A DNA stretch of 64,000 nt, taken from assembly GCA_003117195.1 (NCBI GenBank), contig BDSI01000004.1, positions 1,607,290 through 1,671,289 of the forward strand, in the 5' to 3' direction. This stretch comes from Eudorina sp. 2006-703-Eu-15 (Eukaryota > Chlorophyta > Chlorophyceae > Chlamydomonadales > Volvocaceae). Made by a program: the position numbers and the translations under genes. The first letter of the stretch is position 1. Each line of letters starts with the position of its first letter. Below are positions 24,201 through 36,600 of the stretch, piece by piece. The notes under the pieces were generated by a model. That model saw nothing but the letters and a program-made list of their open reading frames with translations, made no database searches and was not told the DNA's origin.

Positions 24201-27200
24201 GCCGCTGGCACGGTAGGGTGTGCGCCCGCGAGGGCTGCGTGCCTCGCGGGTGGGTGCCTCGCGGGTGGGTGCCTTGCGGGTGGGTGCCTCGCGGGTGGGT
24301 GCCTTGCGGGTGGGTGCCTGCATATTGCGGCGGCGGTGTGATTGACATCTCCACTGGCCCTGTTGCGACAGGGGCGGTGCAGGTGCAGGTGTGGGGGCAT
24401 GCGCTGGAGCGGGTCTCTAGGAAACGTGTTGGAATGCGGCGTGGGGAATGCCACTCTGCCAGGTCCCGTGCGGGACTCGGTTGCACTCTAACACGCGCCT
24501 AGCCAGCTGCCGCAGTGCCGGTGGCAAGTCCGCTGCTGCGGGGCGGGGAGGGTCGATCGCATGCGCCGATGGAGCCGCTGGGGGATGCAAGCCAGCCACG
24601 CAATGATGCAAATATACCTCAACAAACCTCAACAAACCTCGACGCCTGCCTGGCGCGGCGCGCACCGGCCTGACTTTCGTCGACGCCCTCTGACCGGCCG
24701 CACCCCTCGATGCCTCCCACCCGCCCGCCGCGGTGGACCCCCCCGAACGACACGCACCGGTGGCCCCGACCGCACCTGGCCCGCTGGCCGTGTGTCATTG
24801 GACGGGTACTGGGGACGGGGCTCGCCCGGTTCGACAGCCTGCGTACCTGGCGCCGGGTGAGGTGGGGTGCCGTGGGTGAGGTGGGGTGCCGTGGGTGACC
24901 ACTGACCACTGGCCGAGGGCGCCCAGAGGGCGCCCAAGGACGTGCGGGACGTTGAGGTGGCGTGACGGGCAGCATACCATATGCCGTGACCCCGCCGCGC
25001 GTGCTTGCTCAGTGTCGGGGTGACGTTTTCGCCATCACCAGTGAGGGTGCGCGACCAGTGCGGTTGGGATGGAGGGCGAGCGGCGGTGGTGGCCAAGCCT
25101 GTCTGAAAGGCGAGCGGAACGCGGAAGGTGTGCACACATTGCCGCGATCGCTCCGTCTGACCGCGACCCCATACCTTGGCGCTCGTCACCAAATGTCGTT
25201 CGTCCTCGTTCCCCAAGAATTTTGGAGGTCTGCGGCGTCATATGCCTTGAACGCGGCGGAGTTGATGTATGTATCGTGATCCGAACCTGCGTCGCAGAGT
25301 GCTTCGACACTGACAACAATGTCGTCACACATCACGTGGTGAGTTTTACTTGCCTTGCAGCATGGCCGTACGGTACCGTACACAGCCGTGCGATATCGTA
25401 CATAAAACGCGCTGTGCCCTGCTCCAGCGGGTCGCTCAAGACCGTCGTTCGCATGTGATGCCATGCCCTCCATCCATTTCATCCATCCACCCGTCCATCC
25501 ATCCCAACATCGTGCGCGCGCAGTACCGTGGCCCGCAACCGCTGCGTTTTTTTACATCGCCGCTGGCAAGGGCTGGCATCACAGCTTCGGACTGCAGTTC
25601 CCCTGGGGCTTTCTCTTCCTTTTCATCTCGCTGGATTTTTATTACAATTATTAATACTACTATTCTCGCTTGGGTTTACGGTTAAAGCGCTTGTCGTAGT
25701 ACAGTCTGGATGTGCCAGCACGCCCTCACCCCGTAACCTGGTGCCGTTGCCGGGTGCCTGCTGCAGGACATATTCGCTCTGGGGGTGCTGCTGTGGACGA
25801 TGCTCACCGGGCAGGAGCCCTGGAAGGTAGGTGCTCCTATTGTACGGCAGTCTGTCCGTACCCGGACACAGACGCGCGTGGCGGCATGTGCAGCAGGGCG
25901 TCATCTCGCGGGGACCCCGTGGGTCGGTCGGCCCGGTGGCGGTTTGCTTCTCGGATGCTGCACGTTCGTGAGCGCCTTTCAAACATCCTTTCAAACGAAA
26001 ACGGAATGGAGCGATGTGGGGGTACGGCATCTTGGGTGGTTGAGTCTGGCCATGGTGCAATGCCATGCCCGGAAAACACCGTCAGTGCACAGCCTCTTTC
26101 TTTAGTGGCCAGCAGAAGGGTTCGTTTCTGCCCCAACACCTGTCCCGTCGGCTGTCTTCCGCACAGAACCATTCCGCGGTCGCTGTCGGCTATAAGGTGA
26201 CGGTCCTGGGCGAGCGGCTTCCCCTGGAGCAGCTCAGCAGCCGGCGCTGCCCCTCCAAGCTGCGCCAGCTGATAGCGCAGTGCTGGGAGGGAGATCCGCG
26301 GCGGCGGCCGGCGGCGGCGGAGGTGGCCAAGGAGCTTCTGGTGCTCCGCGAAAAGGTGGCGCAGGGCATGGCAGGACGGGGCAGGGCGTAATGGTGGTGG
26401 TGGTGGTGGTGGCAAAGGCTCACCAGCCGGCCTGCAGCCGCACACAGCGCCCGGCACAGCAAGCGCACGGCCCGGGCGTCCTGTACTGCATGACTTGTCG
26501 TACTGGATGCCGCCACACTGGCGTGGGTCCTTGCTGGGAAACATCCGTGGTGATTTTCCACCGCCGACGCGGACTGGTAGTTTGGTCCCACCAGTGCACG
26601 CACCAGTGCCCGCACGCAAGGCGTCGGGGGCTGAACCCAGCACACCCAGTACCCCCAGCGGAGCACGGCGACACCCGCCAAGTGCTACACCACAGGAACA
26701 CCGCCTCAGCATGTCGTGGCCATGGAGCAGCTTCCCTGGACCGCACCTCGTATAGAGGCCTCCCAGTGGCAGATCGGCTGCATCGCTGCGCCACCAACGG
26801 ACCTGTGTGCCCGCTCCGCTGCCAGGCACAGAAGACGCTCCGTGTGCTCCATGCCCGCTCCGCTGCCTCGCTGGCGCAGGTGCTCCTCGGCTTTCCCACT
26901 CGCCGCGGCGGCCTCTCGGTCAGCAGCGCCCTGACGGACCTGCTGCGCACCGCCGGCGCCGCCCTCTTCAGGTCCGGAACCGCCGTGGGCGCCAGTCGAC
27001 CTGCGGCCGCCGGCGCTGCGAGTGGCATTGCCGTGCCGCAGCAGCTGGCGGCGTCGTTCTCAGATGTCGACTGCTCCAGGGCGGGCACAGCCTGCGGAGA
27101 CAGAGGCGGCGGTGAGGAGGTCCAGGTCGTCCGCGCAGCGAGCGCCCTCGAACCCGGCGCCCCTGACGTCTCCTCGGGACGTGCGGTCGCCGGAAGACTG

Positions 27201-27593
27201 CCGCTGCCGCTGGCGCCGACGGCAGTTTCGGATGCGGCTGCTGACGTCGCAGCGGCGGCGGCGGCGGCGGGGGCCCCGCCGGCAGTGGGTGACGGACCGC
27301 CGGGCGAACGGGAACTCGCGCTCGGGCCCGCCGGGGACAGGCTGATCGGCGAGGACACCACTACTGCTGGTGTGGAGGTATGCGGGGAGGTGCCGGCGGT
27401 GTCGACGGTTGCCGGCGCGGGTGCTGCTTTGGGACGGACTGCAGCGGAAGACGCGGCGGCCGTTCGGGGCGCGGGTCTGGGCGGGCCGTGGTGTTGGCAG
27501 CAGGAGGGGCTGAAGCTGTCGTCTTCAGATTGCTCGGTGTCCGAGGGAACGTTGAACCGCATGATGGCGGACGTCGAGCTCGAGATGGAGTAG
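18277..27593 (+). CDS. Receptor-like TKL serine/threonine (or dual-specificity) protein kinase
   Basis: Exons 18277-18552, 18818-19005, about 19121-19469 (5' edge uncertain), 19845-20229, 20500-20722, 21096-22746, 23199-23273, 23548-23604, 24150-24212, 24838-24856, 25298-25338, 25767-25826, 26167-26355, 26880-27593 (tag); about 1429 residues, all joins in frame. Residues 1-20 look like a signal peptide (MRRLIRWLILILISLRAVSA). A secreted domain follows, ending DDCIDQLGPVGC, then a Pro/Gly/Ser linker and one membrane helix formed across exons 4-5 (LAIILSCVLG..LAALAVLTALVL). Kinase domain: GKGASGRVYEGEY, VAVKV, QEVEVLGRCQHPNIV, IIHRDLKPANVLI, DFGLAR, GTPAYLAPE, DIFALGVLLWTMLTGQEPW, CWEGDPRRRPAAAEV, so every catalytic residue is present. 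About 230 low-complexity residues separate the beta-3 Lys from helix C. A plasma-membrane receptor role is inferred; ligand and substrate are unknown. The last exon adds a 237-residue Ala/Gly-rich tail. Confidence 0.85.
22844..23022. repeat. 41-bp tandem repeat, four copies plus a partial
   Basis: Units start at 22844, 22885, 22926, 22967 and 23008 (gcgcgccagtgtgttaaata as the first half). They lie in intron 6 of the receptor-kinase gene. Short plus-strand open frames here are repeats of the same peptide and are not genes. Confidence 0.92.
24241..24315. repeat. 15-bp tandem repeat, five copies
   Basis: Five head-to-tail copies of gcctcgcgggtgggt, alternating gcctc/gcctt, just after the exon encoding the DFG motif of the receptor kinase (exon 9), inside intron 9. 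Confidence 0.92.
24838..24856 (+). other. 19-nt microexon encoding PAYLAP of the kinase APE motif
   Basis: Exon 9 ends ..GT in phase 0, and exon 11 begins AG-TGC-TTC, needing one preceding base. The 19 nt between gacag and gtgagg read CCT GCG TAC CTG GCG CCG G, giving GTPAYLAPECF when joined: the exact subdomain VIII sequence expected for a TKL kinase, with both phases satisfied. No other segment of the 1.1-kb interval supplied it. Confidence 0.85.
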
Positions 27594-30110
27594 GTGTTGT
27601 TTGGTTGGTTGGTTGGTTGGTTGAATGGGTTCAAGACCTTTTTTTATGCAGTACATCTGTGTGTATGGGCGGAATGTTGCACACTGTGGGAGGCTCTCGC
27701 CGTACACGATGGATGCGTGCGTCGGCGACATCCATCCGCGGGCGCGGAATGCATTATTGCGTAGGGGCTGGCGACATGCCATAGCCATAAATTTTTGTTA
27801 TGAATATCAAGGAATATAGAAATTTTTGCCTCATTGTCATGTGTATATGTGCGTGTGTCTAACAAGAAGCCCACTCATAACCGCCCGTGCGTGTGTGTGA
27901 GTGTTACGGTACCTATCTGAACGGGCCTTACGCGGCACAGGGGCTGCTAACCAGCCCCGACGGAACGACCGCCGAAGCGCCCCTGCACGATACCTCGGGG
28001 GAGAAGGACGTGAAATCACAGCTAGCGTGCTTTGCTTGAGTGTTTCGGAGCATTTCGCCTGGTGTGCATCCACGGTGAGTTCATGGCTACTGGATGGCCG
28101 ACAGCATTCGCTGTGCTGCCACAGCAATCATGCGGGACAGTTGGGTTTCGAAGCGTGTTTCGAACATGTGTGCAATGTCTCTGTTTTCCGGCGGCTTTAT
28201 TTTTGGACGCACTGCTGAGCATGGAAGAAGAATGTGCGGTATCCATCCAGCAGTTCCGTCGCGCGTTTTTTGGTGAGACACCGGCGCTCGTACATGTTTG
28301 CCGGAAGACAGGCATAAAGTCTGCATCGAACAGCAATTCGCATGATGTGCGCACCTTACCTGCTGCAGCAGCCCAGGGGCAGCCAAGGTAAGCACAGCGG
28401 GCACGCAGCGTTCTGCGTTCGCCTGCCTGGGAGGCATGGATGGATGGAGGGATGGATGGATGGGGGGATGAGGTCACATAGACGTGCGCATCAGAAAGCT
28501 GGATGTTTCACTGCGGACGTTTCTTTGCAAGTACCGTATATGCATTCGGCGGAGCCGCACGGATGACTCGATCGCAAGTACGCACAACGCACTCGACGTA
28601 CTCGATGCATGTACGTATCGATGGCAGTGCACGACGCGAGGCGTGCTGGGCTGTGCACGTGGGGACGGAACGCCGGGCTGGCCTCCTCCAGCAGCAGATG
28701 GGCGGCGGATGTGACGGCGGAAACCCCAACGGGCAGGACAGGACAGCGTGGTACGGTAGGTCACGCACGCGCACAACACCGCCTCCCGTCAGGGCACGCC
28801 GTCGGCAGTTGTACGGCAGGCGTTATCCACATCTTACTGACTCGTCTGGCTTGCGTCGATTTCCTGCATGAATGCGCCGGTGAATAAATATTGCTGGTTA
28901 TGTTGCGCTCGATGAATTGTATGCACAGGGATTATACGTGCGCCTCCTGCACACGCCGCCGCCTTGAACGCATGGCTTCCGCACGGGAGGTTAAAGGAGG
29001 GAGGATGGTTTTCATTACTAATATTAACATCGCGCTGTTGCGGTGTTGCGATGCATGGCGAAGAGGGGCCATCGAATGGCCATATGTAATGTGTGATGTG
29101 AGGTGATGTGATGTAATGCATCCCGGGCAGTACGACACGATGAAGGGACGCTGCTGTACAAGACGTACATTCTGGAGGTGCTACGTATCTATGTGCGGGT
29201 TGGAAATGCCGCAAGCCTGGGTTCCGCGACATCATGATGTCCAAGCCCTTACATCATCATGGACGGGGGGCCGCATACATGTACGACATATCGGCATCTT
29301 ACATACGCTCGTGCCATAAGTAATAAGTGGTGCCATCTACCGTTCCTGGGACGCGGCCCCCCGGGGAGTCCGTGCGTTGATGGCTGTGTGCTGCTGCGTG
29401 GTCACGACACGTGATCGTGATGAAGTGGCCCTACATGCGTTTTTGGAAACGGAAAATGAAATGGCCTGGGTTTCAAATTCTGGTTATGGATTTGTTGTAA
29501 GCATGGAGAGGATGGATGCTGGCGATTCGCAGTAATGACGTTGCTGTGGGCTGCGGATTTTCGGCATTTAAAGATTTTCGGCAATACTGACTCAGTGCTG
29601 CTGCCAGCTGCCGCCCACTACCAATGACGGTAGGGGAGACTCGCGTTCGTAATTGGCATAGAAATGGGAATGGTGTTTAAGTGGTTGGTGGTTGGCCGTT
29701 GCCGGTTGGAGCTGTCGATCAGAGTGTGTTTCGACGGTGCAACACAGGAATAGCTCCTGCGCCTGCACATGTCCAGGGCCTTTTCGTAGTCTGAAAAATA
29801 GTTGACAGGGCAGATTTCCGGCTCTCTACAGCGTCAACTCAAGTCAAATCTCGCAGGCTTTTTGGGAATCCGCGTTTTCGGCCCGTAAATGTTATGTAAG
29901 TTAAGATAGCAACGCGGACGGACCGTATTGGTTGCAGCATCGGATGAATGCATGTGCGTACAAAACTCTGGGTGCGGCGGTTTGTCTACTCTGGCCCAGC
30001 AGGGCCCGAACACGGGAATCCCCCAGAAAGGCCAAGCAAAGGAGAACTCCAACCATCACTTAACAGTGTGCGCGTCTTGACGAAGGCGGGGCAGGAGGGG
30101 TGTACAGGCT

Positions 30111-30447
30111 GCTGCGCATGGTCGAAAACGGGCCACTACAGCTGTCCACCAACCAACCAACCAACGAAAACCCCTCCGCGCCTAGCCGGCTCCGCACTCC
30201 GCCACGACGCACATCCCAATGAGGGTACCCAATGCGGATAGCAGTAGCAATTCCAAATATGCAAGACGCGTACGGGATGCTGCGCATGGTCGAAAACGGG
30301 CCACTACAGCTGTCCACCAACCAACCAACCAACGAAAACCCCTCCGCGCCTAGCCGGCTCCGCACTCCGCCACGACGCACATCCCAATGAGGGTACCCAA
30401 TGCGGATAGCAGTAGCAATTCCAAATATGCAAGACGCGTACAGGATG
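30111..30447. repeat. 168-bp tandem duplication (two copies)
   Basis: The segment from gctgcgcatggtcgaaaacg at 30111 recurs at 30279 and is nearly identical through gcaagacgcgtacaggatg near 30447. The unit is a multiple of three (56 codons) and one minus-strand frame (30060-30689) stays open through both copies, but splice context, start and homology are lacking, so I call it only as a repeat. Confidence 0.9.
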
Positions 30448-31821
30448 GAAAGCCACACCGTCGGACGAAGACCATGGAAAACGCGAATGGGAGGATGTGC
30501 GGCGGTGGCGGCGGTTTGTTGTGTTGCTCCTGGGCCCTCTCGTTGGTAGCAGTACGACAGAAAGCCAAAGCCACACAGTCGCCGGCTGCCCCACAGCGTC
30601 CCAGGAAGGAATTCATATCCGCCATAATCCGCTAGCAGCTCACATGAAGGGGACGCAGCGCAGCAATTCCGCGTGTCCACGCCCGCCATAATATCCGGAC
30701 CTCATGAAGAGCCCTTGCTCACTCCGAAATAAACAATCTATATTCTGCACGGTGGCTGTAACCGCATTCCGCCATCCCACACAAACAATGCAGAATTGAA
30801 TATCCCTCTAGAGCCCAGCCCGCCTCGGCTAGCTCCGTCAAGCGCTCTCCAATTATTATGGTGATTGCACCGTGCTGTTCAGGTAACAGGAATATATATG
30901 TGGTTAAGTAGTTAGTACTATTAACCGTGATTGTTGTTGCTCGCTGATGTCCCCTGCCAAATCCCACGACCTCCCCTCCCAGACCCTCACCCGGCAGCTC
31001 TCCGGGGCTCTCCCAACCCCGACGGCCTCATCACAGCAGCAACCCTCGAGACACCTGCCCCGCACCCACCCAACCCATCAGTTGCCGAGGGCAGGCCCGT
31101 TTCGTTTGGGTCAAGTAATTGTAAGTCTGGAACACGGTGTGCGCCGTCCACTACGCACCACCACCGCGGCTACATGCAAGAGCAAGCAGCTTTCCATCCC
31201 GGGCAATGTGACATCTAGGCAGCCCAAAGCGCCTTCCTCGGGCACACCCGGGCAGCCCACCCACACTGCCTCGCGGTGCGAGGCGTCCTCGTGATGGCGT
31301 GACTCACCACCACGACATACATGTGCTCGGCGGCTCGCCGCCGCACCCCTAGGTCCGGCTGACCGGCTCCCTCGTTCAGCGTTTCCATGATAAATGCTCG
31401 CTCTGGTGCATGCGTGAGTGACCTCCAGTAAGGCCCGGGTGACCTCTGGTGCGTACGAATTCGAATCGCACATCGGCAACCACCAGCCCTGCGGTCCCTC
31501 TGCGCCCGCCCTGCCTGCCTAACAGCCTGCCGGCGCGTTCGTCGCGGCCCTGCGGGCGGCTGATGGCCGCCCGCCGCCTGCGAAACCGCCACGTCCCACA
31601 TCGCGCGCGTGCGCGCGCGCCCGCCCTCCACCTAAGTACAACGGTTCTATCTCGTCTGAGTGCACGCTGCAACCGTCGCATAGTGCATGCCCAACGTTTG
31701 CGCCCGGACATGTCGACAACGTGCAAAGCAGCGGCACGTTCAAACTGCTGCGATGCATTTCGTAACCTAACGTCGTGTTGGTTTGCATGTCTCCAGAACA
31801 GTGTCTTTTCTTCACGATCCA

Positions 31822-31853
31822 CCCATCCCATCCCATCCCATCCCATCCCATCC
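31822..31853. repeat. (CCCAT)n microsatellite
   Basis: About six copies of the pentamer cccat in intergenic DNA. Confidence 0.9.
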
Positions 31854-32563
31854 CGTCACAACATGATGGCATATTTGCCTGGAATGATATTGTAGGCTAG
31901 TATGAGGGTCGTGCCGGCGGCAGTATGCCATCGCGCAAAATGCCCCTTCAGCCCGGCGGCGCGGCTTGGCGCGCGCGCCATGGACTGCCCCACCCCCCTC
32001 GCGCACTCATATATATATGCACATGGGAATATGCATGTAACGCCACAGTGGAACGGTCCAACTGTCGTAACTCACTAACTAATTAACGGACGAAGTAACG
32101 TCACAGAATTAGGTGATTACTACCACTCATACATCACGCATCGACACCTCATCCATGACCGACGGGGTGCCGTACTGCCGTACTGCCGGCGGTCAAGCAA
32201 GTACCTCGCACACCAGGTGCGTGCGATTCCGCCAATGACAGATAGCAGTCCGCCGCGCACCGACCAACGGACGTCACTCGGTCTCGGTGCCGTACTCAAT
32301 ATCGTCAGTGCAGAGATGCTGCTATCCGCCGCCAGTGCTGCAAGCAGGCAGTCATTCAGAACACGAGCGCGTCCAAGGCCCCATCGATCCACAGACCTGT
32401 CACTGTATCAATATTCAAGCCATGTATCGCGCACGATTTCCCTGCCGTATGAATGCACCATGCTGAGGTCAAATAACACCATCAGATCCTGTTGGCAGGC
32501 CAGGCCGAACAGACACGTTTGCTCTCTTCTGCGCAGCGGGCTGGCATACATGTCCGCTCATCG

Positions 32564-33663
32564 TCAGCAAACTGATGAGCTGCACGCCGCGACCAGTGTG
32601 ATAGTCAGCGGCGGCTCGACCACGTTTAGGTTTATATCATTCCGTCGGAAGCCCCGGTGGTGAGGTGGCTGCGGGTCCCGGCCACCAGCTGCTGTGGACG
32701 CGCCGTTGGTCCCTGCCTGGATGACGGGGCCCGCACCCCAGTCACGGCTGAAGGGGTGCGCGCCCAAAGCCCCAAAGACACCGGGCCCCATCCGGCCGCC
32801 CAAACTGGATGCGCCACCATGGCTTTGAGCAGGACGCAAACTGGGGGCGGGCGCTAGGATGGGCGCGGGGTTGAGGCAGGCTGCGCCGCCCAAGCTTGGA
32901 GTGGGAGCTAGGATTGGCGGAACGCCCAGGCTGTTGGCTGGCGCCAGGCTTGGGGCGGGCGCCGGGAACGGAGCAGGGTTGAGACTGGTTGCGCCGCCCA
33001 GGCTATGAGCATGGCCCAAGCTGGGGGCCAAGATCGGGGAAATGACCAGGCTGTTGGCTTGTCCCAAGCTGGGGGCGGGCGGCAAAAAAGGTGCAGCAGG
33101 GTTGAGGCTGGCTGCACTGCCTCTACTGTGAGCATGGCCCAAGCTGGGGGCGGGGGCCAGAATCGGGGGAACGCCCAGGCTGTTGGCTGGCGCCAGGCTG
33201 GGGGCGGGTCCCAGACTAGACGCAGGAGCTAGGCTGGGGGCGAACCCCAGGCTTGAAGCAGCGGCCAGGCTAGGGACGGGGTCCAGGCTGGAGGCGGGTG
33301 GCAGTAACATGGCGCCTGGGGAGAAAGGGAGCGCCGGCGCGAGAGGCGGCTCGGCGCTGAATTCGCCGACCCCTTCCCCGGACGGGCTCTCGATGTCCCC
33401 TGCCATCTTGTCTGGTTCATCTGGGGAGGGGTAGTCGGGCACGAAGCGGGGCGGGGGGCCGGGGCCCGGGATAGGGATGTTACGGTCTGAGATACGGGTT
33501 GCCAAACAAGTAAGGTGTCGCCTTGGAGGTCGGTCTTTAGCACTGGATGGGTGGCATACAGGGTGGCTCGTCGACTGAGACTACTGTCGTGTACCCACCC
33601 GAACACGCTCGGCTGCAGCCCCGCACGCCGCAGACCGCGCATCTGGCCCTCCTGCCCCTCCAC
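32564..33663 (-). other. ABCG gene, C-terminal Pro/Ser/Ala/Leu repeat tail
   Basis: Exon 33663 to about 33599 ([16 protein letters not shown]), then 33521-32564 ending tga. The last exon encodes about 319 residues, most of them degenerate copies of a unit like [16 protein letters not shown] and [11 protein letters not shown]. The junction between the two exons keeps frame only with a GTGGGT donor and a CCAAG acceptor, so its placement is the least certain of the gene. The tail would be cytosolic. Confidence 0.5.
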
Positions 33664-36600
33664 CTGAACCGACAGACGGGCAGCAGGGATGAGGTCACGA
33701 CGTAATAATTCACAGGTGCTCATGGGACAGCGCGATGTTTGCCATCGGGTTGAACGAAAAGGCACGCAGGGCAATATCAGACGGGTGGTACGGAGGGCGT
33801 GAGTTCTGGTCGTTCGTCACATAAAAGACATGCAGGATTTCTCCAAGTAGGTCGAAACCGAACAACCGATGACACATTTTCGGATCCGTTGAAAATTTCC
33901 CCAATTTTTCCTGATGCAGGCTTGTGTGACGGTGCCTGCTGCACGGGAGTGGATGGGATAACGGCCAGCGAGGCGAGCTGCAAGTGTCCTCGTCCGTACG
34001 TCTTGCTGCGTCGCTGGGTCCCACCCACCCACCGTTCGAAGGCCCTTAGAAAACCCATTGTAAACTCGGTACTCTGCAAGCCAGGAGGGGGAGGAAATGC
34101 CAACACGGCAGGGGGTTCAGGAAGGTGCGTCACGAGGGGCGGTCAAGGACGTTTTTGTACATCAGTCAACAACCTTGCTGTGCGGATCTCTGGCTGCTGC
34201 ACCTGATGTACGCTGCCAATTAGGTAATAGTGAATGAGTGCAATATGAGTGCAATGGACCCCATCGGTGGAAACCAAACGCACCCAACGGTAACAGCCGG
34301 TGGATGGAGCAAGCCAAGGGTGCCATACGTCCGTACAGCCTTTCGTACCTCCAGGATCCAGAGCTTCAAGTACTTCATCTGCACCCACGCCACCAGCCGC
34401 ATCGCCAGGCCCGCGCCCACCAGGACCAGTACGGCGCGCATGTAGTATCTGTCGCAGAGGCGCGAGCTGAAGTTGCGCCAGAGCTGCAGGAAGCTCACCG
34501 CATCGTCCTCCGTGATGCCCTCGGCGTCTGCGTTCGGGTGTCGTGCCAGGGGGGTCCCACTTTCTACCCTTTCACGCTCCCAGTGCTCCGAAACCCGTTC
34601 AATGAATATTGAGGGCAGTAACATAGAGATCATAACCCTGCCGCATGCACGTGACGATTCAGAGAGCGCCGGCGGCGTCCGATCGCCTCCCTCCCTCCCC
34701 TTCCAGCTTTGCTGATTCGCAGCGTTACTTACCGCTAAGGTCTGGCAGCAAGCGGTCCATGCCGCAGATGCCAATGCTGCCCTGGATCGCCACCACCTCA
34801 TTCCACGAGTAGTAGTCGCCGCTGCGGAGCTCCTGCACGGATTAAGAAGCACGTGGTGCAGCCATTCCACCTGTAATATGTCGACCATATTGTTTGCTGA
34901 ACTAACTACTAGAGGATCTCAACGCTGCAGCGGCCCCGCAGGGCTGCTCGCTCGTCACGCACCTGAATGGTGATCGCCTCCATGGCCCAGCGGCTGTAGC
35001 TCACCCCAAGCACCACTTCTAGGACAGTGCGCCGGGCGGAGGCGATGGAGGGCGACAGGCCGTGCAGGAATGCGCCCATGATCAGGGTGCCGATCACAGC
35101 CACCGTGGTGTGGTGCTGCGGGAAGGATGGGGCAACCGGTCTACATGTCTTTGTATGGCCGGCGAAGTGGTATCATCACCATAATAGTAGTATAAGATAA
35201 TAATAGTTTCGTACTGTGATGTTATATTTTTATATTATCTATTATCTTTTAGCATATACGGCATATATAATATACATTATGACATATTATATTACATAAT
35301 GTTATGCTATACTATATTACATGATATTGTAATACATGACCCGCGGGGTCCGCTAGCTGTAACATCCTAATAATAATAATAATACATGTAGTCACATTAC
35401 ATTACAATACATTACATTATATTGCATTACGACACATTACATTGCGTTACATACGGCACATTACCATGACCTCACATTGTATTATATGTTGGGTGTTTAC
35501 TAGCTTTATTGAAGATTCATCCACCCGTCTCGAATCCGCTGAATATTTCGTAAACATCGAAATAAAATACCAATATAGAGTTCATAACGTTCTTGATGAA
35601 TGGATTACATTACAATTATAATGATTATATTGATGTTACAGTGGACCCCGCGGATCATTGTAATATGATATGATAAAATATAATAATTTAATAAAATATA
35701 ATAATATAACATAACATTGAAGTATGTCATATTTATAACAATATAATATAATATAATATAATATAATATAATATAATATAATATAATATAATATAATATA
35801 ATATAATATAATATAATATAATATAATATAATATAATATAATATAATATAATATAATATAATATAATATAATATAATATAATATAATATATTCAATCATG
35901 TTGTATTTTACTATATCTTATACTATATTATATTGCATTGTATCATAACTGTCGCCCGTCATGGCAGGATAGGTGGTCAGGCACGTTGTGGAACCCCTGC
36001 AATAACTCGATGCATACATCTACCACACACCCGCAACAATGCTTTTGTACTACACGTGCCTGGTGCGGCATCATGGACGAGGAGATAACGTACGACAGCC
36101 CGGAGCTCCACCAGCAGACCAGCAGGCCGATCCAATAGAACTCCAGGAAGGCCGCGTGTGGTAAGTTGGTGAGGTAGTAAACGGAAAAATAGACGGCGGG
36201 GGACACCATGATCCAGCCCAAGTCCGTGAGGTTCGAGGAGAGGAAGAGGGCCGAGACGGACACGCCGGACATCCGCTCGTACAGCTGCGCGGTGCATGAC
36301 GATACCACCACAACGGGCGCCACATACGGCGGGCCATGCCGTTTAGAACAATAACTCCAAGTTGCGTGAATGTTGTGTAAGCATGCAGCATGGACCCTGA
36401 CCCATAAACCCTGAACAGCATAGCTCTCAACCGCCGCTGCATCGCATGGTGAATAATGAAATGCGGCGGGTATGATTGCATTCGCAGATCAACACGACTG
36501 GTCCTGTCAGCAATATTTGCCACGGGGTGGTTCTGATGACAAATCACACAGAATCACCCTCGCTAACAACCGATCCTTACCGTACCTGCACAATCCGAGA

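Larger units (their letters stand above)
27594..32563. other. 5-kb intergenic region, no gene identified with confidence
   Basis: Several open stretches exist (for example + 28100-28391, ending next to a GTAAGC; - 31300-31480, before a GTGAGT), and either could be an exon of an unrecognised gene, but none gave a chain of compatible exons or a known domain. The region holds the 168-bp tandem duplication at 30111-30447, (CCCAT)n at 31822-31853 and GGAT runs near 28437-28466. Confidence 0.45.

Noticed and set aside
35605..35899. Minus-strand open frames made of Tyr/Ile/Leu
   Set aside because: They are translations of the (ATATA)30 array.
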